This document shows positions 26,629-35,650 of a stretch of 64,000 bases of DNA, one piece after another. The translations under genes were made by a program, and so were the position numbers. The notes under the pieces are model-generated. The model had not been told where the DNA came from. It was given only the letters and a program-made list of their open reading frames with translations, and ran no database searches. The stretch's first letter is position 1; every line of letters starts with the position of its first letter. Origin of the DNA: CAJINA01 sp964647585 (GTDB lineage: Bacteria; Desulfobacterota; Desulfobacteria; Desulfobacterales; CAJINA01); assembly GCA_964647585.1 (NCBI GenBank), contig CAZYGG010000002.1, forward strand, positions 118,035 to 182,034, given 5' to 3'.

Positions 26629-28298
26629 TCGTCACTTCCTTTCCCGCTGATAATAGATTCGGGGTGCCGTTCCAGGTAATCCATCAGCTGGCGCAGGGAT
26701 CGCGAGGCCCGGGCAACTTCATCGAGGGCGGATTTCATCCTGATCTGCAGGGGCGAGTCGGTTTTCAGTATTTCACCGGCATTTTCCATTGCCTGGCGGG
26801 CCTCTGCGAGGGTGGCGGTCAACTGGGGCGCGACGGTTGAGCGCAGGTCGCTGATCATGAGCCGGGCTTCTTCTATGGTCGTATCCAGGTTTTTCAGAGA
26901 CCGGGCCAGTTCCGGGGAGTCCACCAACCGTTTGGCTCCGTGCACGGCCGCCTGGAGGTCCTTGCCGATCTGTTCGATGGGCATTTTGTCCATGCGGTCA
27001 ATGATACGGGCGACTTTGACTTTGATCTGCTGAATGGTTTTAGGAATCGTCGGGAATATCGGGTAGGGTTCCCGCCAGATGATGGTTGCGGGGGCCGCAT
27101 CCGGAAAACGGCTGAGAGTGACAATCAACTGCCCGGTCAGAAGGTTTCCGGTTTCCAGCTGGGCCCGGTAGCCCTGTTTTACCAGGCCTTCAATCAGCTT
27201 GCGGCGCTTTTCATCAGTCAGGGGGCCAGCAAACGTGAACACCCTTTCCGGTTCAAATTCAACCAGTACCGGGATGCGAAAGTCCTTTTTGTGGTTGTCA
27301 TATTCAAGGCTGACATCCAGAACCTGGCCGACCCGGATACCCTGGACTTCGACCGGGGCCCCTGGAGAAAGCCCGCGCACGGTTTCGTCGAAATAGATGA
27401 GCCAGCGCTCTTTGTCCAGGTAGGCCGTTTCCCGGGCCTTGTCCAGGTTGTCGTAGAGAATAAATTCGGAATCTTCTGGGGCTTCCAAATCAGGTTCGGT
27501 GCCCTGGGGAATGCCGAAAGAGATGCCGCCGACCAGCAGGCTGACCACCGAGTCGGTGTCGATCCGGACGCCCTGGCTGTCCAGCTTGACATCGATACCG
27601 CTGGCGTTCCAGAAGCGCGTATTTTTATACACAAAGCGGTGGTAGGGTGCGTTGATGAAGACTTTCAAGGTTACGATTTTTCCATCTTCGGAGAGGTTGT
27701 AGTTTACAACCTGGCCGGCTTCGATCTGGCGATATAAAACGGGCGATCCTGTGTCGATGGAACCCCGGCGGAGGGCCTTCATGTAAAAGCTGCGGCCCGG
27801 GGCATCGGTGGTGACGGCGGGCGGTTCTTCAATACCCTGGAAAGATTCGATGAAAGACCCGGGTTTTCCAGGATCCAAGGTGATGTAGGCCCCCGAAAAA
27901 AGGGTGCCCAGACCGGAGACACCCTTGGCGGCTACCCGCGCCCGGACCACCCAGAAACGCGTGTTCTCTGACAAAAAAGTTTCGGCGTTTTTAGCCAGCG
28001 CGGCGGTGACGATAACCCTGGACAGGTCCTCACTGAGTTCGATTTTGGTAACCTTGCCCAGATCGACTTCCTTGTACTTGATCCTGGTCTTGCCGGCTTC
28101 CAGCCCATTGGCGGATTTAAAGGTGATGGTGATGGTCGGGCCTTTTTCAGAGAGGGTTTTGTAAACCAGCCAGCCGCCGATGCAAAACGCGATAACGGGT
28201 ATCATCCAGACAAGGGATATGAACCGGTTTCTGGGTGGCTGGACACTGGCTACCGGGATGTCATCTTCAATCGGGATTCCTTGTTCCACGTCACTCAT
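26625..28298 (-). CDS. pqiB: MlaD/MCE-domain protein PqiB (intermembrane transport)
   Basis: A 557-residue periplasmic protein with a single N-terminal membrane anchor (about residues 28-48). Three MCE/MlaD domains follow, starting near 54 (ITITFKSANGLEAGKTRIKY), near 170 (GSIDTGSPVLYRQIEAGQVV) and near 295 (GLSPGAPVEVQGIRVGQVL). The C-terminal 140 residues are helical, with long heptads. In the family these domains stack as hexameric rings that form a tube for lipid movement between the membranes. It overlaps pqiA by eight bases and pqiC by four, so the three are translated as one operon. Confidence 0.93.
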   Translation of the reverse strand: MSDVEQGIPIEDDIPVASVQPPRNRFISLVWMIPVIAFCIGGWLVYKTLSEKGPTITITFKSANGLEAGKTRIKYKEVDLGKVTKIELSEDLSRVIVTAALAKNAETFLSENTRFWVVRARVAAKGVSGLGTLFSGAYITLDPGKPGSFIESFQGIEEPPAVTTDAPGRSFYMKALRRGSIDTGSPVLYRQIEAGQVVNYNLSEDGKIVTLKVFINAPYHRFVYKNTRFWNASGIDVKLDSQGVRIDTDSVVSLLVGGISFGIPQGTEPDLEAPEDSEFILYDNLDKARETAYLDKERWLIYFDETVRGLSPGAPVEVQGIRVGQVLDVSLEYDNHKKDFRIPVLVEFEPERVFTFAGPLTDEKRRKLIEGLVKQGYRAQLETGNLLTGQLIVTLSRFPDAAPATIIWREPYPIFPTIPKTIQQIKVKVARIIDRMDKMPIEQIGKDLQAAVHGAKRLVDSPELARSLKNLDTTIEEARLMISDLRSTVAPQLTATLAEARQAMENAGEILKTDSPLQIRMKSALDEVARASRSLRQLMDYLERHPESIISGKGSDE

Positions 28299-29529
28299 GT
28301 GCGTTGCTCTCCGTATCCCAGATCAGTCGGGGGTCAAATGTGATGGCGGCAAACATGGTAATCACGACAACTGCGGCAAAGTAGATCGCCGCGTCTTCCA
28401 CCTTGACCGTGGCAATCTGGCCGAGGTTCACCAGGGCAATCAAGACGGTTATAGCAAAAATATCGACCATGGACCAGCGGCCGATGGCTTCGGTTACGCG
28501 GTACAGCCGGGTCCGGTCTTTCGGTCGCCAGGTGGATTTGCGCTGAACACTGATGAGCAGAAAGGACAAAATCACAAGTTTCACAAGGGGCACCATAATG
28601 CTGGCGGTGAAGATGATCAGGGCCAGGTGCCACATCCCTTCTTCCACAAAATATATGACGCCGCTCAGGATGGTATCCGTTTTTTCGTCACCAAATGAAA
28701 CGATGTTGGTGATGGGAAAAAGGTTGGCCGGTATGTAGAAAATGACCGCGGTCAGCACCAGGGCCCAGGTGCGTGATACGCTGAATTTTTTACGCCGGTG
28801 CAAGCGCGCCCCGCAGCGCGGGCACTTCAGTTTAGCATTTATTTCCAGTCCCCCGCAGAGCAGGTGGCAGGTCCGGCAACTGATCACACCGCCGGTGTTG
28901 AAATGGCATTTTTCAGATATTTTACGGGCTGTGTCCCACTTTTTCCAAATCTGGTGTGGGTCGAAAGTGGTGATGATAGCCGCGATGACAAAAGTGAACG
29001 CCATAAAAGCGTACAGGGAAATGCCGTAGGTAAGTTCGCCATCCTTGGTGAGTTTGACGACGGTCACCAGGATACCCAGCATGAAGATTTCGATCATACT
29101 CCAGGGTGCGGTCGCCTGCAGGGTGCGCAGAACACGCGGCAGGCCGGGAACAATTTTGCCAAACCGCAGGGGCAGCAGGATATAAAGCAGGCCCAGCAGC
29201 TGGATGGCCGGTGCGATGAAAGCGACCAGCAGGACCAGCAGTCCCACGTGCCACCACCCCTGGGCAAAGAACACCTGGATCCCCGTGATCAGGGTGGTCT
29301 CCTCCATCTGACCGCTCATGCGAAATGAAATAAACGGAAACGTGTTGATCAGGATAAACAACACGATACCCGCCAGGGTCAGCGCCAGGGTTTTGTCGAC
29401 GCAGTCGGCTTTGTGTTTATACAGCAATGCGCCGCAGCGTAAGCACCGCGCAGATCCGCGGACCGGAACGTCCGGTATCTTCTGTACCAGTTCACAGTCG
29501 TGACAGGCTATGAGGGGGTTGGCTTCCAT
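28291..29529 (-). CDS. pqiA: PqiA inner-membrane protein (paraquat-inducible A)
   Basis: About 412 residues made of two similar halves. Each half has a zinc-ribbon-like start (CHDC...CLRC near the N-terminus; CRTCHLLC...CPRCGARL in the middle) and then four hydrophobic helices containing the PqiA signature. Two such halves match E. coli PqiA in length. It is the inner-membrane partner of the PqiB tube. I place the start at the ATG of MEANPLIACHDC, because the 21 codons before it contain the repeat motif TTTGAGATAGC and carry no family similarity; no strong ribosome-binding site is visible. It is the first gene of the operon. Confidence 0.92.
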   Translation of the reverse strand: MEANPLIACHDCELVQKIPDVPVRGSARCLRCGALLYKHKADCVDKTLALTLAGIVLFILINTFPFISFRMSGQMEETTLITGIQVFFAQGWWHVGLLVLLVAFIAPAIQLLGLLYILLPLRFGKIVPGLPRVLRTLQATAPWSMIEIFMLGILVTVVKLTKDGELTYGISLYAFMAFTFVIAAIITTFDPHQIWKKWDTARKISEKCHFNTGGVISCRTCHLLCGGLEINAKLKCPRCGARLHRRKKFSVSRTWALVLTAVIFYIPANLFPITNIVSFGDEKTDTILSGVIYFVEEGMWHLALIIFTASIMVPLVKLVILSFLLISVQRKSTWRPKDRTRLYRVTEAIGRWSMVDIFAITVLIALVNLGQIATVKVEDAAIYFAAVVVITMFAAITFDPRLIWDTESNAHE

Positions 29530-29775
29530 GGGCCTGATTGGTTGATTTTTGAGATAGCCTCTAATTATTTCGGAAATCTCAGCGCCCCTCAATAGGGCCG
29601 GTCCTACGCCGGGTTACGCTGAAGGGCATCATTTAGAAACAGCCCCTAAGGCAATCTTTTATTCTTTACTAAAGATAGGGGGGGTTGTCAAACGGGTTTG
29701 TGGCGGAACTCCTTGAATTTCTAATGAATTTTATCGCGGTTAGGGGGCGTTGACCCGAGATGGCAGGCGCGCAAG

Positions 29776-29812
29776 AAAAAAAGCCGCCCCGGAAAGGGGT
29801 CGGCTTTTTTCA
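29776..29812 (-). terminator. Terminator of the Spy/CpxP-like gene
   Basis: On the minus strand, AAAAAAGCCGACCCC and GGGGCGGCTTTTTTT form the stem around a short loop, and the T-run follows. It lies about 20 bases after the stop of the 29832 gene. The rest of the 300-base gap up to pqiA contains another R1-like end (TTTGAGATAGC) and no gene. Confidence 0.88.
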
Positions 29813-29831
29813 TAGATGCTAAGTCAGCTGT

Positions 29832-30593
29832 CTACTGCCCGACGATCACCATCATGTGAAACAGGGCCATTTTCTGCTCAACGGTAAGGACGTCCTTGGC
29901 CCGTAGAATATGGGAGACCTTGTTTTCGACAATTTTGGCACCGATGTCGGCGATGGCAGTTATGAGTTTGTTTACCTTTTTGGGGTCTCTTTCGGGTGAC
30001 AGCAGTTCATCCCGCAGGTCGAGAAGTTTGTATTGCAGAGCCAGTTCATGTTTGATGCTCCGGATTTCCATATCCGCGCGGTATTGAAGCAGTTTTTTTA
30101 CCTGCGCGCTGGTCAGGTCCAGGTCCAGGGCCGGTAGGTCAAGTTCCAGGTAGTAGGAATAACTGTCCGGCAGGTCCATATGAAACTCGGTCAGCTTACT
30201 TAGAATGATTACGCGCTGCTCTTCGGTAAAAACATCCTTGGCTTTGAGGAAATACGCAACCCTGAGTTTAAGCATATCGCCACCCAGAGCCGTCAATGTT
30301 TTTATCTGTCGGTTGACTATTTTGGCACTGGCCCTGTTTTTGGCTTCCGAGTCCCAGCGGTCCGCTTTACGCAGTTCCTGGGCCAACGCCGTGCGCGTGT
30401 TTTCGATTTTGGCATTGAGTTCAAGTTCTTCTGCGCTGAAGGTCTCGACAATCTCACCTAGTTTTTTGATTTGCGCTTTGGTCAGGTTGAGGTCGGAAAC
30501 AAAATCGGTATTTTTAGCCAGGGCTGTATGAGTCCCCAGAAACAGTGCCAAAATGGTGATAAAAGAAATAAGCAAGGTTTTGCGTGTCCGCAT
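29832..30593 (-). CDS. Secreted protein with two tandem Spy/CpxP-like domains
   Basis: A 253-residue periplasmic protein with a clear signal peptide (about residues 1-28, ending THTALA). The mature part is almost wholly helical and consists of two related halves. The first starts LNLTKAQIKKLGEIVETF and ends YFLKAKDVFTEEQRVIILSKL; the second starts LDLTSAQVKKLLQYRADM and ends HILRAKDVLTVEQKMALFHMM. The L-T-x-x-Q motifs are those of the Spy/CpxP/zinc-resistance group of metal-sensing or chaperone-like envelope proteins, where usually a single domain is present. The ATG is preceded by AGGAGGAG; the frame is open 51 codons upstream without support. It is monocistronic with its own terminator. Confidence 0.8.
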   Translation of the reverse strand: MRTRKTLLISFITILALFLGTHTALAKNTDFVSDLNLTKAQIKKLGEIVETFSAEELELNAKIENTRTALAQELRKADRWDSEAKNRASAKIVNRQIKTLTALGGDMLKLRVAYFLKAKDVFTEEQRVIILSKLTEFHMDLPDSYSYYLELDLPALDLDLTSAQVKKLLQYRADMEIRSIKHELALQYKLLDLRDELLSPERDPKKVNKLITAIADIGAKIVENKVSHILRAKDVLTVEQKMALFHMMVIVGQ

Positions 30594-30739
30594 GCTCTCC
30601 TCCTTCTTAATAGATGTGGCTGTGCCGTCGAGGCAGATTTCAGTATTCGGGAATGAAATAGGAACAACCCCTAAGCCACTGCATAAATTAGATACCAGAT
30701 AGTAAGTAGTTTTGGTGAAATGTCCAACCGGTTCTATAG

Positions 30740-30880
30740 AAACCATCTAAAAAATTGATTTTGGTACCCTGACAAAGTGTGCGGGATCTACGACAAGTGC
30801 GGCGGTCGCAAGGATTAAACCGGAGGTGCCAGCGAAGCCAATGCCGGGATTGGGCTAAAAGACTTTTTTGATAGCGCCTA
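30740..30880. repeat. Repeat R1, copy B (- orientation)
   Basis: The ends are AACCATCTAAAAAATT and CTTTTTTGATAGCGCC. Read on the minus strand the core has GCCCAATCCCGGCATTGG, the CACTTGTCGTAGATCCCG block and TACCAAAATC, in R1 order, with a deletion where other copies have the AATACTT hairpin. It fills the space between lysA's end and the Spy-like gene's upstream region. Confidence 0.6.
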
Positions 30881-30894
30881 ACCGGAGAGACGGT

Positions 30895-32130
30895 CTACAG
30901 ATCAATCTCAACCATATTTCTGACCATGTCCGCATACGTTTCTCTTTTGCGAATGAGGTGGGCTTTTCCGTTGATGACCAGGACCTCCGCCGGCCGGGGG
31001 CGCGAATTGTAGCACGACGCCATTGAAAAGCCGTAGGCCCCGGCGCTCTTAATGGCGATGAGGTCCTTTTCCCGGACTGCATTGAGTATCCGGTCACAGC
31101 CCAGGTTGTCTATTTCGCACAGGTTGCCCACAACCGTGTATTTCTGCCGTGGCCCGCCCGGGTTGGAGACATTGACGATTTCATGGTAGGCATCATAGAA
31201 CATGGGGCGGATCAGGTGGTTGAAGCCGGAATTGACCCCCACAAAATCAACCGCCTCGTTTTTTTTCACCACGGTGCATTCGGCCAGCAGGGTTCCGGAA
31301 TTACCCACCAGGAATCTCCCGGGCTCGAACCAGATTTCTATTTCGCGGCCCTGTTGTTCACAAAAGTCCGCATAAAGGTTTTCAAGAGAGTTCCCGATTG
31401 CGCGCAGGTCGATCACCGGGTTGCCGTCACCCACGTCAACCTTGATGCCTCCGCCGAAATCGACAAACTCAAGATGTCTGAAACCGGCGGCGATGTCAAA
31501 AACAGCCCGGGCGCCCGCGGTAAATATTTCCGGACTCATGATCACCGAACTGGAATGGATGTGGACCCCATTGATTTTCAAGTCGTATTTTTTTTCCAGG
31601 TCTTTTACCCGGGCCAATTGTGACAGGGAAATACCGAACTTTGACTGGTTGTGCCACCAGTCTACTTTGTCGGCATTGACCTGTGAAGCGATGTTGGGGT
31701 TAAGGCGTATGCATACCGGTACACGGCTGCCATATTTGCGGGAAAATTTTTCAAGACTGGAAATACTTTCGATATTGATGGCAACCCCGGTCTCCACGGC
31801 GGTTTCAATCTCTGAAAAGTCCACGCAGTTGGGGGTGAAGACAATCTCTTCCGGTTTGAATCCGGCCGTCAATCCCAGGTGGATTTCAGCGGGAGAAACC
31901 GTGTCAAGTCCGGTCCCCAGTGTTCGCATCAGTTTGATGATATTAATGTTGGACGAAGCCTTGCAGGCGTATTTCAGCCTGGCGCGGATCCCGGAAAAGG
32001 CTGCTTTAAATTGTTTTACCTGGCCGGCAATATAGTCTGCATCGTAAACATACAAGGGGGTGCCGAATTCAGCACAGATCGCGTGGACATCGATTCCCTG
32101 GATCGTATAGTGGTCGTTTTCAAATTCCAT
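30895..32130 (-). CDS. lysA: Diaminopimelate decarboxylase
   Basis: A 411-residue fold-type III PLP enzyme that converts meso-diaminopimelate to L-lysine, the last step of lysine synthesis. The PLP lysine is in RLKYACKASSN near the N-terminus, the barrel has HIHSSSVIMSPE and FVDFGGGIKVDVG, and the C-terminal part has EPGRFLVGNSG, GNLCEIDNLGCDR and SAGAYGFSMASCYNSRPRPAEV with the active-site Cys/Tyr of the partner subunit. Carboxynorspermidine decarboxylases are close relatives, but CEIDxLGxDR and the ending favour LysA. I chose the ATG of MEFENDHY, behind AGGAACGGG; the frame is open 21 codons farther. Confidence 0.9.
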   Translation of the reverse strand: MEFENDHYTIQGIDVHAICAEFGTPLYVYDADYIAGQVKQFKAAFSGIRARLKYACKASSNINIIKLMRTLGTGLDTVSPAEIHLGLTAGFKPEEIVFTPNCVDFSEIETAVETGVAINIESISSLEKFSRKYGSRVPVCIRLNPNIASQVNADKVDWWHNQSKFGISLSQLARVKDLEKKYDLKINGVHIHSSSVIMSPEIFTAGARAVFDIAAGFRHLEFVDFGGGIKVDVGDGNPVIDLRAIGNSLENLYADFCEQQGREIEIWFEPGRFLVGNSGTLLAECTVVKKNEAVDFVGVNSGFNHLIRPMFYDAYHEIVNVSNPGGPRQKYTVVGNLCEIDNLGCDRILNAVREKDLIAIKSAGAYGFSMASCYNSRPRPAEVLVINGKAHLIRKRETYADMVRNMVEIDL

Positions 32131-32252
32131 GTTTTCCCGTTCCTGTTTATGGCGGCAGTGAGGGGTTGAAATTTTATTCTGTCCTTGAAACATGGTCCTC
32201 AGAACCAGACCAGAGGCATTTGGCTACACTGTCAAAAGTTGAAGCAAATGCC

Positions 32253-32357
32253 TAAAGTGAACTAAAGTTTGAAGTGATCTAAAGTTAAGGAATCCTGCCA
32301 GTTTGATAAAATCAGTGGAGCGTAGCGACGCCTTAACTTTAGTCACTTTACACTTTC
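32253..32357. repeat. Inverted repeat, AGTGATCTAAAGTTAAGG type
   Basis: AGTGATCTAAAGTTAAGG pairs with CCTTAACTTTAGTCACTT, and the flanking AAAGTGAACTAAAGTTTGA is a direct echo of the same unit. It lies between the ends of the DUF401 permease gene and the lysA upstream region. The stem could stop transcription of the permease gene. Confidence 0.65.
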
Positions 32358-32367
32358 TTTCCGAGTG

Positions 32368-33666
32368 CTACAATAGCCCCTGCAGTATGAGAAAATAGAT
32401 ATACCCGCAGGCCAACAGGATCAAGCAGGAAAACCACATGTGCCGGTATACCTGCCTCAGGCCGGTGTCGAAATATTCATTTGAGAGCAGCAGGCACAGA
32501 TGCAGGGGCGACAGCAGGACACCCACAAAACCGCCGGCCATTGCCAGCATCATATAGGCCGGCAGCAGTTGCCCCTCCCCGTAACTGGCCACCAGCGTGA
32601 TCAGGATGGGGAAGGTGGTGCCCACGAAAGCGATGGTGATACCGACCACCAGGCCTACAAGCATGGGCAGGACAATGGTAATCGGGACAAGCGGTATCTG
32701 CCAGCTTATCAGTTCCCGGCTCACGCCGTTCACCGCGTGGCTGTCCGTGAGAATCCCCTGGAACACAAGGATAGCCGCAACCATGTAAAACATTTTTAGC
32801 AGTTCCGGATTGCTGACGATTTTCCATTTCTCCCGACCGGTAAAGTGGTTCTGACGCCACACCAGGGCAATGGCTGCAAAAAGCGCCAGGATGAGACCCA
32901 GCTCCTTGGAAATGGCGGTCAACTTTTCCGGCAGCAGTGCGGACAGCAGTGACCCGGTGCCGATGCCGAGGATGATGGTCAGCAAAATGGGGAAAAGTTC
33001 TGAAATAAAAGGCCCCAGCGGCGGGCGGTCACCCTGCACAACGCTGTTGTTGCGGCCTTTACGCAATGTCTCTGCCAGGGGCTTAAAGCCGGCTGCTACA
33101 GCCACCAGGGTCAGCGGAAACAGGGTCATCACGAACGACCACAGGTTGAGGCCGGCGATGGATGTGGCCAGGAGAACGCCGGGATAGAGCGGCCACCAGT
33201 ACTCCCAGATATGTCTGAACCAGTAGTTGATAAAGCTCAGCCGGGCTCCGGAAAGGCCCCTTTCCCGACCCAGGTGTTTGACCATGGGCGCTGAAAAGAC
33301 GGCCCCGCCCGGCATGGGCAGCAGGCCGATGATGGCCGGAAAGATGGTGAGGTTCAAGGCCGGTTTGCGGATGAGCCCCTGGAACCGGTCCAGCAGTCTT
33401 TGCATCTGTCCGCACGCTTCCATGGAGTGGCTCAGCACCAGGATGAGGCAGACGGCGATAGCCAGGGAAATTGTTTTGGGATGTAAAAGGGCAGCCAGGG
33501 TTGATGTCGCAATGGCCGCCGGCGCCATACCGAACCCGATTCCCAGCAGGACGGCCCCACCGACAAAAGCGTTGCCCAGGGATAACTTCATCCGGATGGC
33601 AAAAAGGATAACGGCAAAGACGATCAGAACGCGGACAATGGCGGGTATTGTTTCCAGGTACGACAC
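32368..33666 (-). CDS. DUF401-family membrane permease
   Basis: A 432-residue protein with about eleven hydrophobic helices. The pattern matches the DUF401 group of archaea and Desulfobacterota, distantly related to the ion-transporter (IT) superfamily of anion symporters: a Pro/Gly-rich re-entrant-like stretch reads IGLLPMPGGAVFSAPMV, followed by a conserved NYWFRHIWEYWWPLYPGV. The second half repeats the layout around FVGTTFPILITLVASYG and GGFVGVLLSPLHLCLLLSNEYF. An organic-anion or amino-acid transport role is likely by superfamily membership, but the substrate is unknown. It has no partner gene and is divergent from the acyltransferase gene at 33847. Confidence 0.82.
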   Translation of the reverse strand: MSYLETIPAIVRVLIVFAVILFAIRMKLSLGNAFVGGAVLLGIGFGMAPAAIATSTLAALLHPKTISLAIAVCLILVLSHSMEACGQMQRLLDRFQGLIRKPALNLTIFPAIIGLLPMPGGAVFSAPMVKHLGRERGLSGARLSFINYWFRHIWEYWWPLYPGVLLATSIAGLNLWSFVMTLFPLTLVAVAAGFKPLAETLRKGRNNSVVQGDRPPLGPFISELFPILLTIILGIGTGSLLSALLPEKLTAISKELGLILALFAAIALVWRQNHFTGREKWKIVSNPELLKMFYMVAAILVFQGILTDSHAVNGVSRELISWQIPLVPITIVLPMLVGLVVGITIAFVGTTFPILITLVASYGEGQLLPAYMMLAMAGGFVGVLLSPLHLCLLLSNEYFDTGLRQVYRHMWFSCLILLACGYIYFLILQGLL

Positions 33667-33846
33667 GATAGACGGCTCCGATTAAAAACAAATAAAGATG
33701 CCTCTTTAACAGACCCACCCGGCCGAATCAACCCGGTTTTCGGGGCCGGTTTGCGTTTTTCAGCAGGTTGTTTAATAGTCGCGTTTGTTATAAGGTTGCC
33801 GGAATTGCCGCCGGCAGGCAGGTGCATGTGAACCCGGGAAGATTTT

Positions 33847-34512
33847 ATGGGCCGTAGAGAAAAAAGTAAAAAGAGACGCGCGCCGGTAAAAAGAAGCACC
33901 GCGGCCTATTTGGCCGTAAAGCTTATCCTTAGAATGTTCCTTTTTCCATTTTTCCGGCTTGAAGTAAGCGGGCTGCGAAACCTGCCCCGGGACAGCGCCT
34001 TTATTCTCCTGCCCAAGCACCAGCGCTGGGAGGATATTCCTTTCACCGGATTCGCCGTCCCCCGCCAGCTCTACTTTATTGGTAAGCAAGAGCTTTTCAA
34101 AACCAGGTTTATGGACTGGTTTTTCAAAGCCATAGGGGGTATTCCCCTGAACCGGCAAAAACCGATTGCGAGCCGCCGCTATCTCCTGGCGTCCATCCGG
34201 ATGCTGGAAAAAGGTGAAGGGATAGTCCTTTATCCCGAGGGGACCTATTTCCGCAAAAAGATGGGGCCGGGGCATACCGGTATGTTGCGGTTTATCCTGG
34301 CGCGCCTTTCCATGCCGCTGATACCGGTGGGGATACACTACAGACTAGACGGCTGGCGGATTCACGTGAGGGTTGCCATCGGCCAGGTTACCTACCAGCA
34401 GCCCTTTGAGCCGGCGGACCAGCTGCTCATCCGGCTCATGGGTGAAATGGCCGCCCTTTCAGGTTATCCGCTGCATCCGGATACGGGCAAGCCGGGAGCC
34501 AACGATCAGTGA
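33847..34512 (+). CDS. 1-acyl-glycerol-3-phosphate acyltransferase-like protein
   Basis: A 221-residue PlsC-family protein with a strongly basic N-terminus (GRREKSKKRRAPVKRS) and one hydrophobic stretch. The acyltransferase blocks are LLPKHQRWEDIPFTG (HX4D), AIGGIPLNRQKPIASR and VLYPEGTYFRKK. The 'KHQRWEDIPF' variant differs from the more usual NHxSxxD and marks a separate branch, which often acts on lipids other than the main phosphatidic-acid route. It is the second such enzyme in the window (see 19031). It is followed by an inverted repeat and then the Nudix gene. Confidence 0.85.
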   Translation: MGRREKSKKRRAPVKRSTAAYLAVKLILRMFLFPFFRLEVSGLRNLPRDSAFILLPKHQRWEDIPFTGFAVPRQLYFIGKQELFKTRFMDWFFKAIGGIPLNRQKPIASRRYLLASIRMLEKGEGIVLYPEGTYFRKKMGPGHTGMLRFILARLSMPLIPVGIHYRLDGWRIHVRVAIGQVTYQQPFEPADQLLIRLMGEMAALSGYPLHPDTGKPGANDQ

Positions 34513-34557
34513 CAGAAAAACAACAGGGATCATCTCCAAAAGAGTTGATCTAAATGA

Positions 34558-34710
34558 AGGGTCCAAGGATTCAAGGGTTCCAGGATTCGAGTGAAATTCT
34601 AAAAAAATATAAAGAGCAGAAATTAGGCATGTTGAGAGAATGCTGAAAGCCTTGACCAAATCCCTGGAGAACAAACACTTGGATCCTTGAATCCTTGAAC
34701 CCTTGGACCC
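34558..34710. repeat. Inverted repeat, AGGGTCCAAGGATTCAAGGG type
   Basis: The left arm GGGTCCAAGGATTCAAGGGT continues TCCAGGATTC; the right arm reads TGGATCCTTGAATCC then TTGAACCCTTGGACCC. The arms are about 30 bases and the loop about 90. A related half-site is at 11625-11665. It fills the gap between the acyltransferase and Nudix genes. Confidence 0.7.
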
Positions 34711-34742
34711 ATTCTCCCAACTAATTGGGAGAAAAACCAACA

Positions 34743-35591
34743 ATGAAAACTACAGTTCGAAAACAGATACACATGCGGGCAGACAGGTTTGACCCATCCG
34801 TGGCTACCCGGGCCTTGTATGACAGCAGTCGACAGGCCCTGGCAGCCGCCCAGCCCGGAATCGATTACCGTAAGGCTTCGGTGGTCCTGTTCCTTGTCGG
34901 CGACTGTCCGATTGAGAGCGGGGACCGACGGGAGCCCTGTCTGATTCTCAATAAGCGGTCCGCGCGGGTTCGACAGGCCGGGGATCTGTGCTGCCCCGGC
35001 GGCGGTATTACCCCCGGCCTGGATCGACCGGCATCCGGTCTGCTGAGGCTTCCCGGATCACCCCTGTCGCGCTGGCCGTACTGGCCTGGGTTGAAGCGGG
35101 TCGACGCCAACGGCCGCCTGCGCCTGCTGATGGCCACGGCCTTTCGCGAGGGGCTGGAGGAAATGAGGCTCAATCCCCTGGACCTGGAATTTTTGGGCTT
35201 GCTCCCACCCCAGGAGCTGGCTCTTTTCAGCCGCCGGATTTTTCCGCTGGTATGCCGGGTGAAACACCAGCGCCGTTTTTTCCCGAACTGGGAAGTGGAA
35301 AAAATTGTACCAATCCCCTTAAGACACCTGCTGGATTCGGACCGTTACGCTCAGTACCGGCTGACCATTGATATTCCCCGCCCGGACAGGACCGAACCGG
35401 AAATCAAGCGCCTGCCATGCTTCATCCACCATTATCAGCCGGGGGGTTCTGAAATTTTCTGGGGGGCGACCTTGCGTATGGCTCTGGAGTTTCTGGAGAT
35501 CGTATACGGCTTTACGCCCCCGGAGATCGACAGCCTGCCGGTGGTGTCCGGGCAACTCACCACTGCGTATCTTAACGGGGCACCCGCATAA
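34743..35591 (+). CDS. Nudix-fold protein with an interrupted Nudix box
   Basis: A 282-residue protein. RVRQAGDLCCPGGGITPG is what normally precedes the Nudix box in CoA pyrophosphatase-like (NUDT7/YeaB) enzymes, and REGLEEMRLNPLDLEFLG matches the REUxEExGU end. The two are separated by about 40 extra residues (rich in Pro, Trp, Leu, Arg) in place of the usual spacing, so the first glutamate of the Gx5E part is not evident. After the box there is a typical beta region and a C-terminal domain (HHYQPGGSEIFWGATLRMALEFL), as in NUDT7. Catalysis as CoA hydrolase is plausible but uncertain. The start is the ATG behind GGGAGA. Confidence 0.75.
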   Translation: MKTTVRKQIHMRADRFDPSVATRALYDSSRQALAAAQPGIDYRKASVVLFLVGDCPIESGDRREPCLILNKRSARVRQAGDLCCPGGGITPGLDRPASGLLRLPGSPLSRWPYWPGLKRVDANGRLRLLMATAFREGLEEMRLNPLDLEFLGLLPPQELALFSRRIFPLVCRVKHQRRFFPNWEVEKIVPIPLRHLLDSDRYAQYRLTIDIPRPDRTEPEIKRLPCFIHHYQPGGSEIFWGATLRMALEFLEIVYGFTPPEIDSLPVVSGQLTTAYLNGAPA

Positions 35592-35597
35592 TTAGGG

Positions 35598-35625
35598 TTG
35601 AGAATTTTAATTCATCCTGTATAAC
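35598..35625 (+). promoter_or_regulatory. Candidate sigma-70 promoter of aroB
   Basis: TTGAGA and TATAAC separated by 16 bases (5 of 6 consensus matches each). It lies about 130 bases before aroB and just past the Nudix stop codon. The leader would include the R1 end remnant. Confidence 0.5.
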
Positions 35626-35650
35626 TATATGAATACGCAGGTTAATTTAT

